Positions 35,288 to 45,879 of a stretch of 64,000 nt of DNA are shown here, in pieces. The DNA is taken from assembly GCF_900240305.1 (NCBI RefSeq), contig NZ_LT964854.1, forward strand, positions 1,550,001-1,614,000, given 5' to 3'. The notes beneath the pieces were generated by a model. It saw only the letters and a list, made by a program, of their open reading frames with translations. It did no database searches and was not told the DNA's origin. The position numbers and the translations under genes were made by a program. Each line of letters begins with the position of its first letter. The stretch's first letter is position 1. Source of the stretch: Ottowia massiliensis. Lineage in GTDB: Bacteria > Pseudomonadota > Gammaproteobacteria > Burkholderiales > Burkholderiaceae_C.

Positions 35288-36577
35288 ATGGACAAACTCC
35301 TCATTCGCGGCGGCCGCCGCCTGCAAGGCGAAGTCGTCATCTCCGGCGCAAAAAACGCCGCCCTGCCCGAAATGTGCGCCGCGCTGCTCACCACAGACCC
35401 CGTGCGCCTGACCAACGTGCCGCGCCTGCAAGACGTGGCCACCATGCGCCGCCTGCTGCAAAGCATGGGCATGGACGTGCAAACCGTGGGCGAGCGCGGC
35501 GGCATGCGCTTTCACTGCGCCGGCCCGCTGGAGCCGCGCGCGCCCTATGAGCTGGTCAAGACCATGCGCGCTTCCATTCTGGCGCTGGGGCCGCTTCTGG
35601 CGCGGCTGGGGCATGCCAGCGTGTCGCTGCCCGGCGGCTGCGCCATTGGGCAGCGGCCTGTGGATCAGCACATCAGCGGCCTGCGCGCGATGGGCGCCGA
35701 AATCGAAGTGGCGCACGGCTACATCCAGGCCCGCCTGCCCGCCGGACGCCAGCGCCTGCAAGGCGCGCGCATCACCACCGACATGATCACTGTCACCGGC
35801 ACCGAAAACCTGCTCATGGCCGCCACGCTGGCCGAAGGCGAAACCGTGCTGGAAAACGCCGCGCAGGAGCCGGAAGTGGCCGATCTGGCCGAAATGCTCA
35901 TCCGCATGGGCGCGCGCATCGAAGGCCACGGCAGCAGCCGCATCCGCGTGCAGGGCGTGCAGCGCCTGCACGGCTGCGAGCACGCCGTGGTGGCCGACCG
36001 CATCGAGGCGGGCACCTTCGCCGTGGCCGTGGCCGCCACGGGCGGCGATGTGCTGCTGCGCCACGCCCGCGCCGAACACCTGGGCGCCGTGCTGGAAAAA
36101 CTGCGCGAGGCGGGCGTGCGCGTGCAGGAAGAAAACACGCCCGAAGGCAGCGCCCTGCGCGTGCAAAGCGAAGGCGCGGCGCATCTGAAGGCGCAGAACT
36201 TCCGCACCAGCGAATACCCCGGCTTTCCCACCGACATGCAGGCACAGTTCATGGCGCTCAATTGCGTGGCGCAAGGCCACAGCGCGGTGACGGAAACCAT
36301 TTTTGAAAACCGCTTCATGCACGTGAACGAACTGGCCCGCCTGGGCGCGCGCATTCACGCGGAAGGCCGCACGGCCGATATAGACGGCGCGGCCAGCCTG
36401 ACGGGCGCAACCGTCATGGCCACCGATTTGCGCGCCTCGGCCAGCCTGGTCATCGCCGCCCTGGTGGCCGAAGGGCAAACGCGCGTGGACCGCATCTACC
36501 ACCTGGACCGGGGCTACGACCAGATGGAAGAAAAGCTGCGCGCCATAGGCGCGGACATCGAGCGCGTGAGCGCCTGA
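35288..36577 (+). CDS. murA: UDP-N-acetylglucosamine 1-carboxyvinyltransferase
   Basis: First committed step of peptidoglycan precursor synthesis, adding enolpyruvate from PEP to UDP-GlcNAc. The conserved Lys22 (SGAKNAALP) and catalytic Cys118 in SLPGGCAIGQRPVDQH are present, so it should be sensitive to fosfomycin. Other family blocks are ITTDMITVTGTENLLMAA and EYPGFPTDMQAQFMAL. Length 429 residues. It is divergent from prfA by about 100 bases. In many relatives murA precedes hisG; here a repeat copy and ndk follow. Confidence 0.96.
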   Translation: MDKLLIRGGRRLQGEVVISGAKNAALPEMCAALLTTDPVRLTNVPRLQDVATMRRLLQSMGMDVQTVGERGGMRFHCAGPLEPRAPYELVKTMRASILALGPLLARLGHASVSLPGGCAIGQRPVDQHISGLRAMGAEIEVAHGYIQARLPAGRQRLQGARITTDMITVTGTENLLMAATLAEGETVLENAAQEPEVADLAEMLIRMGARIEGHGSSRIRVQGVQRLHGCEHAVVADRIEAGTFAVAVAATGGDVLLRHARAEHLGAVLEKLREAGVRVQEENTPEGSALRVQSEGAAHLKAQNFRTSEYPGFPTDMQAQFMALNCVAQGHSAVTETIFENRFMHVNELARLGARIHAEGRTADIDGAASLTGATVMATDLRASASLVIAALVAEGQTRVDRIYHLDRGYDQMEEKLRAIGADIERVSA

Positions 36578-36624
36578 GAGCCTGCTTTGAGGCGGCCCAG
36601 GTCCGGCGCTGGCGGCCGTTTTTA

Positions 36625-36708
36625 CCCGCTCCTCAATCGATAGCAAGCTCTCCAGTCTCTACCAGGACCTCAGGCTATTTAAGCGGCCTGAATTTGCTCC
36701 TGTTTACA
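36625..36708 (-). repeat. Dispersed repeat, copy 10 (variant)
   Basis: Ends CCGCTCCTCAATCGATAGC and GAATTTGCTCCTG with core CTACCAGGACCTCAGGCTAT. It is more diverged in the middle, and its ATCGATAGC end resembles the repeat-derived insert at 47722-47791. Confidence 0.75.
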
Positions 36709-36796
36709 AAGCAAAACGGGCTGTCTGCACGCGACGGCCCGCTTTGACTTGGCAAGACTTCACACAATCACGCCTCTAGAATAAACAATTTTTAAT

Positions 36797-36822
36797 GGGG
36801 CGTATCCGCGCCCCGCTTTTTT
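36797..36822 (+). terminator. Hairpin with T run in the ndk leader
   Basis: Stem GGGGCG / CGCCCC followed by GCTTTTTT, ending 15 bases before the ndk ATG. It could terminate upstream transcription or attenuate ndk. Confidence 0.65.
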
Positions 36823-36836
36823 GCAGAGAAACCAGC

Positions 36837-37262
36837 ATGGCCATTGAACGCACTCTTTCCATCATCAAGCCCGATGCCGTCGCCAAGAACGTCATCGGCC
36901 AGATTTACGCCCGTTTTGAAGGCGCCGGCCTGAAAGTCGTGGCCGCCCGCATGGCGCATCTCTCGCGCCGTGAAGCCGAGCAGTTCTACGCCGTGCACAA
37001 AGAGCGCCCCTTCTTCAAGGATCTGGTGGACTTCATGGTCTCCGGCCCCGTGATGATTCAGGTGCTCGAAGGCGAAGGCGCGATTGCCAAAAACCGCGAG
37101 CTGATGGGCGCAACCGACCCCAAGAAGGCCGAAAAAGGCACCATCCGCGCCGATTTCGCCGACAGCATTGACGCCAACGCCGTGCACGGCTCCGACGCGC
37201 CTGAAACTGCCGCCGTGGAAGTGGCCTTCTTCTTCCCCGGCATGCAAATCTTCTCCCGCTAA
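36837..37262 (+). CDS. ndk: Nucleoside diphosphate kinase
   Basis: Transfers the gamma phosphate between nucleoside triphosphates through a phosphohistidine. The catalytic His117 is in NAVHGSDAPETA and the N-terminal block is ERTLSIIKPDAVAKN. The ATG at 36837 gives 141 residues, the normal size; the upstream frame crosses the leader hairpin and is rejected. rlmN follows 37 bases later, as in many betaproteobacteria. Confidence 0.97.
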   Translation: MAIERTLSIIKPDAVAKNVIGQIYARFEGAGLKVVAARMAHLSRREAEQFYAVHKERPFFKDLVDFMVSGPVMIQVLEGEGAIAKNRELMGATDPKKAEKGTIRADFADSIDANAVHGSDAPETAAVEVAFFFPGMQIFSR

Positions 37263-37299
37263 AAAAGCCTTGAACAGGCAAAGCGCAGCGGCTGGCCCC

Positions 37300-38502
<1,203 letters not shown>

Positions 38503-38515
38503 AGGAGCCTCTGTC

Positions 38516-39349
38516 ATGAATGCCATGCCCGCTTCCCCGCTTTTTCGCAGCCTGGCGCTGGCCGCCGTTGTGCTGGCGCTGGCCGCCGCCCTGGGCGGCT
38601 GCGCCACTTCCGGCAGCAAAACTGGCATGGACGACGCCGTTTCCGCCGGCCTGATCACGCCCGACAACGAAACCGACGCCCGGCGCCGCGCCCGCACGCG
38701 CCTGGCGCTGGCGGCCAGCTACTTTGAAAACGGGCAGACCGCCGTGGCGCTGAGCGAACTCAAGCAGGTGCTGCAAATCGACCCCACCTTCCCGGACGCC
38801 TACAACCTCTCAGGCCTCATTTACATGTCTCTGGGCGACATGCCCATGGCCAGCGCCCAGTTGCAGCGCGCCCTGTCGCTCAATCCGCGCGACAGCAACA
38901 CCTTGCACAACCTGGGCTGGATGTACTGCCAGCAAAAAAATTACGAACAGGCCAGCCAGATGTTCGACCGCGCCGTCAGCAACCCGCTGTACCCGGAGCG
39001 CGCCAAGACCCTGATGACCAAGGGCATCTGCGAGGCCCGCGCGGGCGACCGCACCAAGGCCGAAGCCACGCTGCTGAAAGCCTACGAGCTGGACCCTGGC
39101 AACCCCATCACCGGCTACAACCTCTCGCAGCTGCTGTTCCTGCGCGGCGACCTGGAGCGCGCGCGCTTTTACATCCGCCGCCTGAACAACAGCGAACTGG
39201 GCAACGCTGAATCGCTATGGCTGGGCATCAAGATCGAGCGCCAGCTTGGCCACACGGAAGCCGTGCTGCAACTGGCCGACCAGCTGCGCCGCCGCTACCC
39301 CAGCTCAAGCCAGCTGGTGTCCTATGAGCGGGGACGCTTCAATGAGTGA
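38516..39349 (+). CDS. pilW: Type IV pilus biogenesis/stability lipoprotein PilW (PilF)
   Basis: Outer-membrane lipoprotein that helps assemble the PilQ secretin. Lipobox LGGC with Cys29, then four to five TPR units (for example PTFPDAYNLSGLIYMSLGDMPMASAQLQRALSLNP). Length 277 residues. GAAGGAG precedes the ATG. Its 3' end overlaps the next start by eight bases (AATGAGTGA). Its presence suggests the organism makes type IV pili, although other pil genes are not in the window. Confidence 0.93.
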   Translation: MNAMPASPLFRSLALAAVVLALAAALGGCATSGSKTGMDDAVSAGLITPDNETDARRRARTRLALAASYFENGQTAVALSELKQVLQIDPTFPDAYNLSGLIYMSLGDMPMASAQLQRALSLNPRDSNTLHNLGWMYCQQKNYEQASQMFDRAVSNPLYPERAKTLMTKGICEARAGDRTKAEATLLKAYELDPGNPITGYNLSQLLFLRGDLERARFYIRRLNNSELGNAESLWLGIKIERQLGHTEAVLQLADQLRRRYPSSSQLVSYERGRFNE

Positions 39350-40346
39350 GCTGGCACGGCAGGGCCGCGACAGCGCTCCGGCGCCGCTGCCTTTGCGCGA
39401 GCAGGCGACCGCGCCCGCCCCGCTGGAGACTGACGCGCCGGCCGCCAAGTCCGAGCCGCCCGATGCGCCCGCCGTGCGCGCGGGCGTGATGCTGCGCCAG
39501 GTGCGTGAAGCCGCTGGCATCGACGCCGACCTGCTCGCCAATGCCCTGAAAGTGCCGCTGTACCGCATCGAGGCGCTGGAAGCCGGGCGTCTGGAGCTGC
39601 TGCCTGACATCACCTTCGCCCGGGGCCTGGCCGCATCCATCTGCCGCCACCTGGGGGGCGATGCCGCCGCCGTGCTGGCCTGCATGCCCACCTCGCGCCA
39701 CGGCCTGTACAGCCCCGCCAGCAATGCGGGCTATGCGCCGTTTCACCGCGCCAGCGACCGGCCCGCATCGCTGCTGTCGCACTTGTTCAGCCGCCCGGTG
39801 CTGATCATCCTGGCGCTGCTGGCGCTGGGCGCGGCGGCGCTGTCTTTGCTGCCCACGCTGCCCATCCGGCTCAACGCCCCGGCGGAAACCACGCAGGACG
39901 GCGCGCGCGAAGACGGCGCTCACGCCCCCGCGCCCGGCATGGTGGTGGAAGCCGTCAGCGAACACTCTGACTCGCCGCTGGCGGCCCAGCCGCCTCTCCA
40001 GCCGGAGCCGCCGGCTTCTTCAACGCCCGCTCTTTCTGCGCCTGCCGCAGCGCCAGAAGCCACGCCCGCCGCCGCAGAAGCCGCGCCGGTTGCGCCCCAG
40101 CCCGCCGCCCCATTCATCGCCTTCGCCGCCACGCAGTCCACCTGGGTGAGCGTGCGTGACGCCAAAGGCAAAAACCTGCTGGACCGCACCCTCAAGGCGG
40201 GCGAGCAGGCCAGCGTGACCGAAGGCGAGCTGCCGCTGGCCGTGAAGATCGGCAAGGTTGATGGCGTCAGCGTCACCGTGCGCGGCGAGCCGTTTGACGC
40301 CAAAGCCCTGGCTCGCGGCAGTGTGGCCCGCTTTGAAGTGAAATAA
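39342..40346 (+). CDS. RodZ-like helix-turn-helix membrane protein (DUF4115)
   Basis: Cell-shape factor candidate. Residues about 47-115 form a RodZ-type HTH (GVMLRQVREAAGIDADLLANALKVPLYRIEALEAGR), a single membrane helix PVLIILALLALGAAALSLL follows near residue 150, then a long Pro/Ala-rich periplasmic linker, and a C-terminal DUF4115 beta domain (TWVSVRDAKGKNLLDRTLKAGEQ). Length 334 residues. The position between pilW and ispG is the conserved place for rodZ in proteobacteria. E. coli RodZ links MreB to the wall machinery; the role here is inferred. Confidence 0.88.
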   Translation: MSELARQGRDSAPAPLPLREQATAPAPLETDAPAAKSEPPDAPAVRAGVMLRQVREAAGIDADLLANALKVPLYRIEALEAGRLELLPDITFARGLAASICRHLGGDAAAVLACMPTSRHGLYSPASNAGYAPFHRASDRPASLLSHLFSRPVLIILALLALGAAALSLLPTLPIRLNAPAETTQDGAREDGAHAPAPGMVVEAVSEHSDSPLAAQPPLQPEPPASSTPALSAPAAAPEATPAAAEAAPVAPQPAAPFIAFAATQSTWVSVRDAKGKNLLDRTLKAGEQASVTEGELPLAVKIGKVDGVSVTVRGEPFDAKALARGSVARFEVK

Positions 40347-40404
40347 GGCCCTTTTGCCGCTTTCACCGGCCAGAAGCGCACTGCCGCCAGGCCGGATTTC
40401 CACG

Positions 40405-41694
40405 ATGCCTGAAACCGCCTCCGCCCAACCCATTGCCATCGTCCAGCCCGCCGCGCGCCGCTCGCGCCAGGCGCGCGTTTGCTGGGGCGCGCGCGTCGTC
40501 ACTGTCGGCGGCGATGCGCCCGTGCGCGTGCAATCCATGACCAACACCGACACCGTGGATGCCATTGGCACCGCCATCCAGGTCAAGGAACTCGCGCAAG
40601 CCGGCAGCGAAATGGTGCGCCTGACGGTCAACACCCCCGAGGCCGCCGCCGAAGTGCCCCACATCCGCGAACAGCTTGACCGCATGGGCATCGACGTGCC
40701 GCTCATTGGCGACTTCCACTACAACGGCCATCGCCTGCTCACCGAATTTCCGGGCTGCGCCCAGGCCCTGTCCAAATACCGCATCAACCCCGGCAACGTC
40801 GGCAAAGGCGACAAAAAAGACAAGCAATTCGGCCAAATGATCGAAGCCGCCCTCAAGTGGGACAAGCCCGTGCGCATTGGCGTGAACTGGGGCAGCCTTG
40901 ATCAAGACCTGCTGGCCGGCCTGATGGACGCCAACAACCGCCGCGCCCAGCCGTGGGAAGCGCGCCAGGTCATGTACGAGGCGCTCGTCACCTCCGCCAT
41001 CGAATCGGCCGATCTGGCCGTGCGCCTGGGCATGGCGCCCGGGCAAGTCATCCTCAGCTGCAAAGTCAGCGGCGTGCAAGACCTCATCGCCGTCTATCGC
41101 GAACTGGCCCGCCGCTGCCGCTACCCCCTGCACCTGGGCCTGACCGAAGCGGGCATGGGCGCCAAAGGCACCGTCGCCTCGGCGGCCGCCCTGTCCATCC
41201 TGCTGCAAGAAGGCATCGGCGACACCATCCGCGTCAGCCTCACCCCCCAGCCCGGCGAAGCGCGCACGCAGGAAGTGCTGGTCGCCAGCGAAATTCTGCA
41301 AGCCATGGGCCTGCGCGCCTTCGTGCCCAGCGTCAGCGCCTGCCCCGGCTGCGGCCGCACCACCAGCACCACCTTCCAGGAGCTGGCCAAAGACATTGAC
41401 GACTACCTGCGCGCCCAAATGCCCGTCTGGCGCGACCTGTACCCGGGCGTCGAGCGCCTGAAAGTCGCCGTCATGGGCTGCATCGTCAATGGCCCCGGCG
41501 AAAGCAAACACGCCGACATCGGCATCAGCCTGCCCGGCAACGGCGAATCGCCCGCCGCCCCTGTCTTCATCGACGGCGAAAAAGCCATGACCCTGCGCGG
41601 CGATCACATCGCGCAAGACTTCCAGCGCATCGTGGAAGACTACATCGCCGCCCGCTTCGGCAATGGCAACCCCGCTGCGGCAAAAGCCGCCTGA
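40405..41694 (+). CDS. ispG: 4-hydroxy-3-methylbut-2-enyl diphosphate synthase
   Basis: Iron-sulfur enzyme of the methylerythritol phosphate pathway to isoprenoids. Cluster cysteines are in SACPGCGRTTST and VMGCIVNGPGE, and substrate-site motifs include PLIGDFHYNGHRLL and KYRINPGNVGKG. The start at 40405 gives 429 residues, the long type used by proteobacteria. hisS usually follows in this order; here a repeat copy and an accessory stretch interrupt. Confidence 0.96.
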   Translation: MPETASAQPIAIVQPAARRSRQARVCWGARVVTVGGDAPVRVQSMTNTDTVDAIGTAIQVKELAQAGSEMVRLTVNTPEAAAEVPHIREQLDRMGIDVPLIGDFHYNGHRLLTEFPGCAQALSKYRINPGNVGKGDKKDKQFGQMIEAALKWDKPVRIGVNWGSLDQDLLAGLMDANNRRAQPWEARQVMYEALVTSAIESADLAVRLGMAPGQVILSCKVSGVQDLIAVYRELARRCRYPLHLGLTEAGMGAKGTVASAAALSILLQEGIGDTIRVSLTPQPGEARTQEVLVASEILQAMGLRAFVPSVSACPGCGRTTSTTFQELAKDIDDYLRAQMPVWRDLYPGVERLKVAVMGCIVNGPGESKHADIGISLPGNGESPAAPVFIDGEKAMTLRGDHIAQDFQRIVEDYIAARFGNGNPAAAKAA

Positions 41695-41707
41695 AGCGAA
41701 GGGCGTT

Positions 41708-41793
41708 ATTTTGCTCCTTTATCAATAGCATGACGTCCTAGTGGAAAGCGCGCAGAGCGGTATTTTTTACCCCTGAAATTTGCTCTTGTTTTT
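41708..41793 (+). repeat. Dispersed ~85-bp repeat, copy 11
   Basis: TTTTGCTCCT, ATAGCATGACGTCCTAGTGG and AATTTGCTCTTGTTTTT. It begins 14 bases after the ispG stop. Confidence 0.93.
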
Positions 41794-41868
41794 AACAAGA
41801 GACACAGGTGCGGCGCAGAACGCAAGTGCACCTGAAGCCGCCGCCCACGCCCAGGCTGCCGCAGATTT

Positions 41869-41958
41869 TCAGAATCTTTCAACCCTTGCTCGAAGCCTGG
41901 CCGTAAAGGGCGGCGAATCAGAGTGGAATAAGACGGCGGAGATTTTGGTTTGTGGCAT
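41869..41958 (-). pseudogene. Gene fragment with strong ribosome binding site, in a decayed foreign stretch
   Basis: A 29-codon frame MPQTKISAVLFHSDSPPFT... starts after TAAGGAGAAACAGC, a very good ribosome binding site, then reaches a stop. It looks like the 5' end of a lost gene downstream of the broken membrane-protein gene. Confidence 0.45.
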
Positions 41959-41994
41959 GCTGTTTCTCCTTATTTTAGGTTTCAGGTGACCTCG

Positions 41995-42519
41995 TCAGGA
42001 TTTCCGCATCCTGCCAGCCAATTGCCACAACAGCAGCACTGCCAACATGACAAACGTCAGCATGCCCGCCGCAGATTTGACAACGGTAAAAATGGAGCGG
42101 CGACGGTAATTTGCGATGCTTTGGGGCAGGCAGAAACCACGGCAATCAGGCAAAACTCTTCCAGATAATCCAATACCGCTGAAACAACGGGCAGCAGCAG
42201 CAGCCGTTTTTTCAATATGCCCGAAGGCGCGTTCCCGCCAACAGCAGGCTGGTCAGACGAAGATAGGTATAGCCGAACAGCGCGGGATAAACCATGTCGG
42301 CGGCCATCTGGCGGTACAGATAAAACCGCCTGCCCTCTGCACCCAAGTTACCCAAATAGGTTTGCAGATAAACGCTGCCTTAATTGCACGGCAGCATATC
42401 GGGCAAAGTCAGGCCGTTTGAAAAACGGCTCAGTCCGGGCAGTATGTAAATAGCATCAGGAAATAAACGGCGTTGTTAAATCCCAGCCAGAACCAAAAAG
42501 GATGCAGGTGTTTTTTCAT
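41995..42519 (-). pseudogene. Small polytopic membrane protein, multiply frameshifted
   Basis: Minus-strand reading gives MKKHLHPFWFWLGFNNAVYF, then in the next frame ILPGLSRFSNGLTLPDMLP and, after a stop, YLQTYLGNLGAEGRRFYLYR and MVYPALFGYTYLRLTSLLLAG, then in another frame KRLLLLPVVSAVLDYLEEFC, and finally GMLTFVMLAVLLLWQLAG before a stop at 41995. Joined together these make about 170 residues with four likely membrane helices, so one gene broken by at least three frameshifts and a stop. Base composition is lower in GC than its neighbours. The family is a small integral membrane protein that I cannot name. Confidence 0.6.
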
Positions 42520-42673
42520 CAAACCCCTGCTTTTATTTTTGGAAACTTTTCAATCCGCAGATGGGCCTTGCTGCCCGCTTGCGCCCGACAAAACGTTTGC
42601 AACGCCCAAGATCGCCCGAGGCCGCGCTTTTCGCGCCCACGGGCGTGGCTTGGCACAGGCTCTCAGGCTGCCA
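42520..42673. other. Short spacer upstream of the pseudogene and after alsT
   Basis: No gene. Together with 41794-41868 it is part of the decayed accessory stretch of 41.8-42.7 kb. Confidence 0.4.
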
Positions 42674-44203
42674 TTACCAGATATCGGCCTGCGGCACGCG
42701 GCCTTTGAGCTGCGGGTGGGCCGCCAGCCGGAAAACCGGCTCTTTCGAGCCGGCGCGCAACTGCGCCGAATAGTCTTTGAGCAGCATGAACACCAGCGGG
42801 CACAGCAGCACGATGGCCACCAGGTTGATGAAGGACATGATGCCCATCGACAAATCGCCCATGTCCCACACCAGCCCCACTTTGGCCACCGCGCCGAAGT
42901 ACACGAAGGCCAGCACCGCCATGCGGAAGATGGCCAGCGTCAGGCGATGGCTGTGCAGGTACTGCACGTTGGACTCGGCGTAGGCGTAATTGCCAATCAC
43001 CGAAGAAAACGCAAACATGAACAGCACCACCGCCAGGAAATACTGCCCGAAGCCCCCCACCTGGCTCTCCAGCGCCGATTGCGTGAGCTGAATGCCCGTG
43101 AGCGTGCCATCGGCGGGCATGTCAGACAGCAGCACGATGAAGGCCGTGCATGAGCACACCACGATGGTGTCCACAAACACGCCCAGCATCTGAATCATTC
43201 CTTGCGAGACCGGGTGCTTGACATCCGCTGCCGCTGCCGCGTTGGGCGCCGAACCCATGCCCGCCTCGTTGGAAAACAGCCCGCGCTTGATGCCCAGCTG
43301 CATGGCCTTGGCCGCCGCGCTGCCCGCCAGCCCGCCTGCGGCGGAGCGGAAGTCGAACGCGTTGTCAAAAATCAGGGCGAACATCTGCGGCACCCTGTCC
43401 AGATTCATGGCAATCACATACAGCGCCATCAGCAAATAGGCCGTCGCCATGATGGGCACCAGCGCCTCTGAAATGCGCGACACGCGGCGAATGCCGCCAA
43501 AAATGATGGGCGCAGTGATGATGATGAGCACCGCGCCCAGCGCATGGCGGTACACCTGCCAGTCTTGCTCGCAAGCGCCGCTGCCGCTGGCGCAGCCCGC
43601 CGCCGATTTCACCGCCTCGATGATCGTGTTGGACTGAATGGCGTTGAACACAAAGCCAAAACACAAAATCATGCTGAGCGCAAACACCGTGCCCAGCCAG
43701 CGCTGGCGCAGGCCATGCGTGATGTAGTACGCCGGCCCGCCGCGAAACTGGCGGTTGCCGTGGTCGCGCACCTTGAAAAGCTGCGCCAGCGACGATTCGG
43801 CAAACGCCGAACTCATGCCCAGCAGCGCTGTCATCCACATCCAGAACACCGCGCCCGGCCCGCCCGTGGAAATGGCAATGGCCACCCCGGCGATGTTGCC
43901 CGTGCCCACGCGGCTGGCCAGCCCCGTCACGAACGCCTGAAAGGGCGTGATGCCGTGCCCGTGCGCGTCATCGCCATCGCTGCGGCTGCCCAGCATCTCG
44001 CGCACGCTGCGCCCCAGCAGCCGCAACTGCACAAACCCCGTGCCCAGCGTGAACAGCATCCCCACGCCCAGCAGCATGTAAACCAGCCAGGTCCACAAAA
44101 AATCATTGCCCAGATTGATGCCGCATTGCAGCGCATCCAGCGCGCCGCCCCCATGCGGACTGGACGCCATGCACTGCTCAAAGGCCCCGGTCACATCAGC
44201 CAT
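42674..44203 (-). CDS. Alanine/glycine:sodium symporter (AGCS family)
   Basis: Inner-membrane sodium-coupled uptake of alanine or glycine. Start ATG at 44203 with AAGGAAG upstream; 509 residues. Family motifs are PFQAFVTGLASRVGTGNIAGVAIAI, GPGAVFWMWMTALLGMSSAFAESSLAQLFKVRD, GGPAYYI and GLFSNEAGMGSAPNAAAAAD. About ten to eleven hydrophobic segments are visible. The C-terminal tail reads QLKGRVPQADIW. It may be an accessory or recent gene, being next to decayed and AT-rich DNA, but its own codon use is ordinary high-GC. Confidence 0.93.
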   Translation of the reverse strand: MADVTGAFEQCMASSPHGGGALDALQCGINLGNDFLWTWLVYMLLGVGMLFTLGTGFVQLRLLGRSVREMLGSRSDGDDAHGHGITPFQAFVTGLASRVGTGNIAGVAIAISTGGPGAVFWMWMTALLGMSSAFAESSLAQLFKVRDHGNRQFRGGPAYYITHGLRQRWLGTVFALSMILCFGFVFNAIQSNTIIEAVKSAAGCASGSGACEQDWQVYRHALGAVLIIITAPIIFGGIRRVSRISEALVPIMATAYLLMALYVIAMNLDRVPQMFALIFDNAFDFRSAAGGLAGSAAAKAMQLGIKRGLFSNEAGMGSAPNAAAAADVKHPVSQGMIQMLGVFVDTIVVCSCTAFIVLLSDMPADGTLTGIQLTQSALESQVGGFGQYFLAVVLFMFAFSSVIGNYAYAESNVQYLHSHRLTLAIFRMAVLAFVYFGAVAKVGLVWDMGDLSMGIMSFINLVAIVLLCPLVFMLLKDYSAQLRAGSKEPVFRLAAHPQLKGRVPQADIW

Positions 44204-44291
44204 ATTGCTTCCTTTTGTTGGTGAAAGGGGGCGATGGTAGGGCAGCAAGCATCAGCGGTGTTGCGCCTCAGTGTTGAGTCCGCTGTTTTGT

Positions 44292-45867
44292 TTAATCAAA
44301 ATACATAAATTCTGGGTTGTGATGATTGTCTGTTGCCTTCAAAAATATATCAATATCTTCTTGAGTCAATTCATCATTTTCTATAGAAGATGCGATTAAA
44401 TCGATGGCAGGAGTTTTGTCTAGCTTACCGCTTGAGGCATGCCCCTGCAGTACTATGAGAATGGCTGTTTTTTTAAAATTTCTTCTCCTAAGTTCATATC
44501 TATCAGAATCTATTTTTTGAGAGTTCCCCTCTTTATCATAATAATACCCACTCCCTATATCCTGAGGTAGAATATATCTCTTTTCTTCCCTATCAAAATA
44601 AGCTTCCAATATTGAGTCGCCATCATATTTTTCTCCATTTATTCTTGACAAAGGAAACGGATCGCACCCCCTCAAAGAAAGAATTGCGAAACTTTTATAT
44701 AATTTTAATCTGTTCCTGTAAAAAATTATAGAGGATATATCAATCTCCTCATTATTCAAAATCCATTTTGTTGTTTGTTTTCTTACATTTTCCTCTTCAA
44801 GAGTCTTAATTTCTTCCAACGGAAGATCTCCTCCTTTCTCATAAACCACCCAATATTTATTGGGTTGTATATCTTTGCTTAATCGTCTCATGAAGTTATC
44901 AATAATTTTTACATCCTCTTTATGAATTAATTGACCAACAGGATATGGATTGATTAGATTTGCCAAAGAGGCCCTAATAATTTCATCAAAATCGAATATT
45001 TTTTTGCGTGGATCTAATTTAGATTTGACTTGTTTCCGAAATTCTCTAATTTCTTTTATTGATTGAAACCTTTCTTGAGGTTCTCGTCGAAGAGCTCTCT
45101 CTAAAAATTTATTGAAAAAATCAATTTGCTCCTCGCTCTCATCATTTTTTATTAAAGAGATGTCGTATCCTTGAAGAGGACAATCCTTGAATATCCAATA
45201 TATAACTTGTGCGAGCGAGTAAATGTCTGCGGAGAAATTAACCTTTGTAGCGTCTCCAACCTGTTGCTCTGGCGCAGAAAACAGCCTATTTGCAAGCCTT
45301 TCTGATTGAGTTGTATTTTCCGCCTGCTTTGGAAAGTCTTGTTCTTTAAAATGAGCTATCCCAAAATCCCCTAGCACAAACAAATCTTTATCCTTGTCAT
45401 AAAAAATATTTTCTGGCTTTATATCTCTGTGGATTATGTTGTATCCTTCCAGATGTTCCAATGCATTTAGCATTGAGTCGAACACCTTTTGGGCTAACTG
45501 GACCTTTTGGACTAGTAAATTTTCTTTGGGTAGCGTTCTGTCTTTATAATATGCCAGATTGCACTCATACTCTTTCATTATAATAATCGAATAATTGATC
45601 TCATCAATAGAGACATTGTCATAATGATAGATTCGAGATATATTTTCATGTGCTGCCATCTGGATATGGCAGAAATACTCATCTTTGAATCTATTTAATT
45701 TTTCTTGAATTACTGCTTGAGCTATGAATTTAATGGCAAAATTCTTTTCCTTGAATGAAAATGAGTAAACAAATCCATTCCCACCTTGACCTAGCTGTTT
45801 GTTAAAGCCAAATTGCACAATATTTGTTTTTAGCCCATTTTTTTTTAAAATAATCTACCAATGTCAT
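44292..45867 (-). CDS. AT-rich Ser/Thr protein kinase with an A9 tract (frame off by one base in this sequence)
   Basis: Eukaryotic-type protein kinase with an unidentified C-terminal region. The open part (from a GTG at 45818) shows the glycine loop GQGGNGFVYSF, FAIKF (Lys30), HRDIKPENIF (130-139), DFG (151-153) and SAPEQ (181-185), so the kinase is expected to be active. Residues beyond about 300 have no domain I recognise and no membrane helix, unlike PknB. The natural start is the ATG at 45867, six bases after AAGGAG (45874-45879); it reads MTLVDYFKKK and then shifts at a run of nine A (plus-strand T at 45838-45846). Ten A would join it to NGLKTNIVQFGFNK and give about 525 residues. The gene is strongly AT-rich against GC-rich neighbours, a sign of transfer. 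Confidence 0.85.
45838..45846 (-). promoter_or_regulatory. A9 homopolymer near the kinase start (candidate phase-variation/slippage site)
   Basis: Nine A on the coding strand, codons 8-10 of the kinase gene. One more A restores a single frame from a well-placed start. Could also be a sequencing error. Confidence 0.6.
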
Positions 45868-45873
45868 GATTTT

Positions 45874-45879
45874 CTCCTT
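45874..45879 (-). promoter_or_regulatory. Ribosome binding site that fixes the kinase start
   Basis: AAGGAG, six bases before the ATG at 45867; no comparable site precedes the GTG at 45818. Confidence 0.8.
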
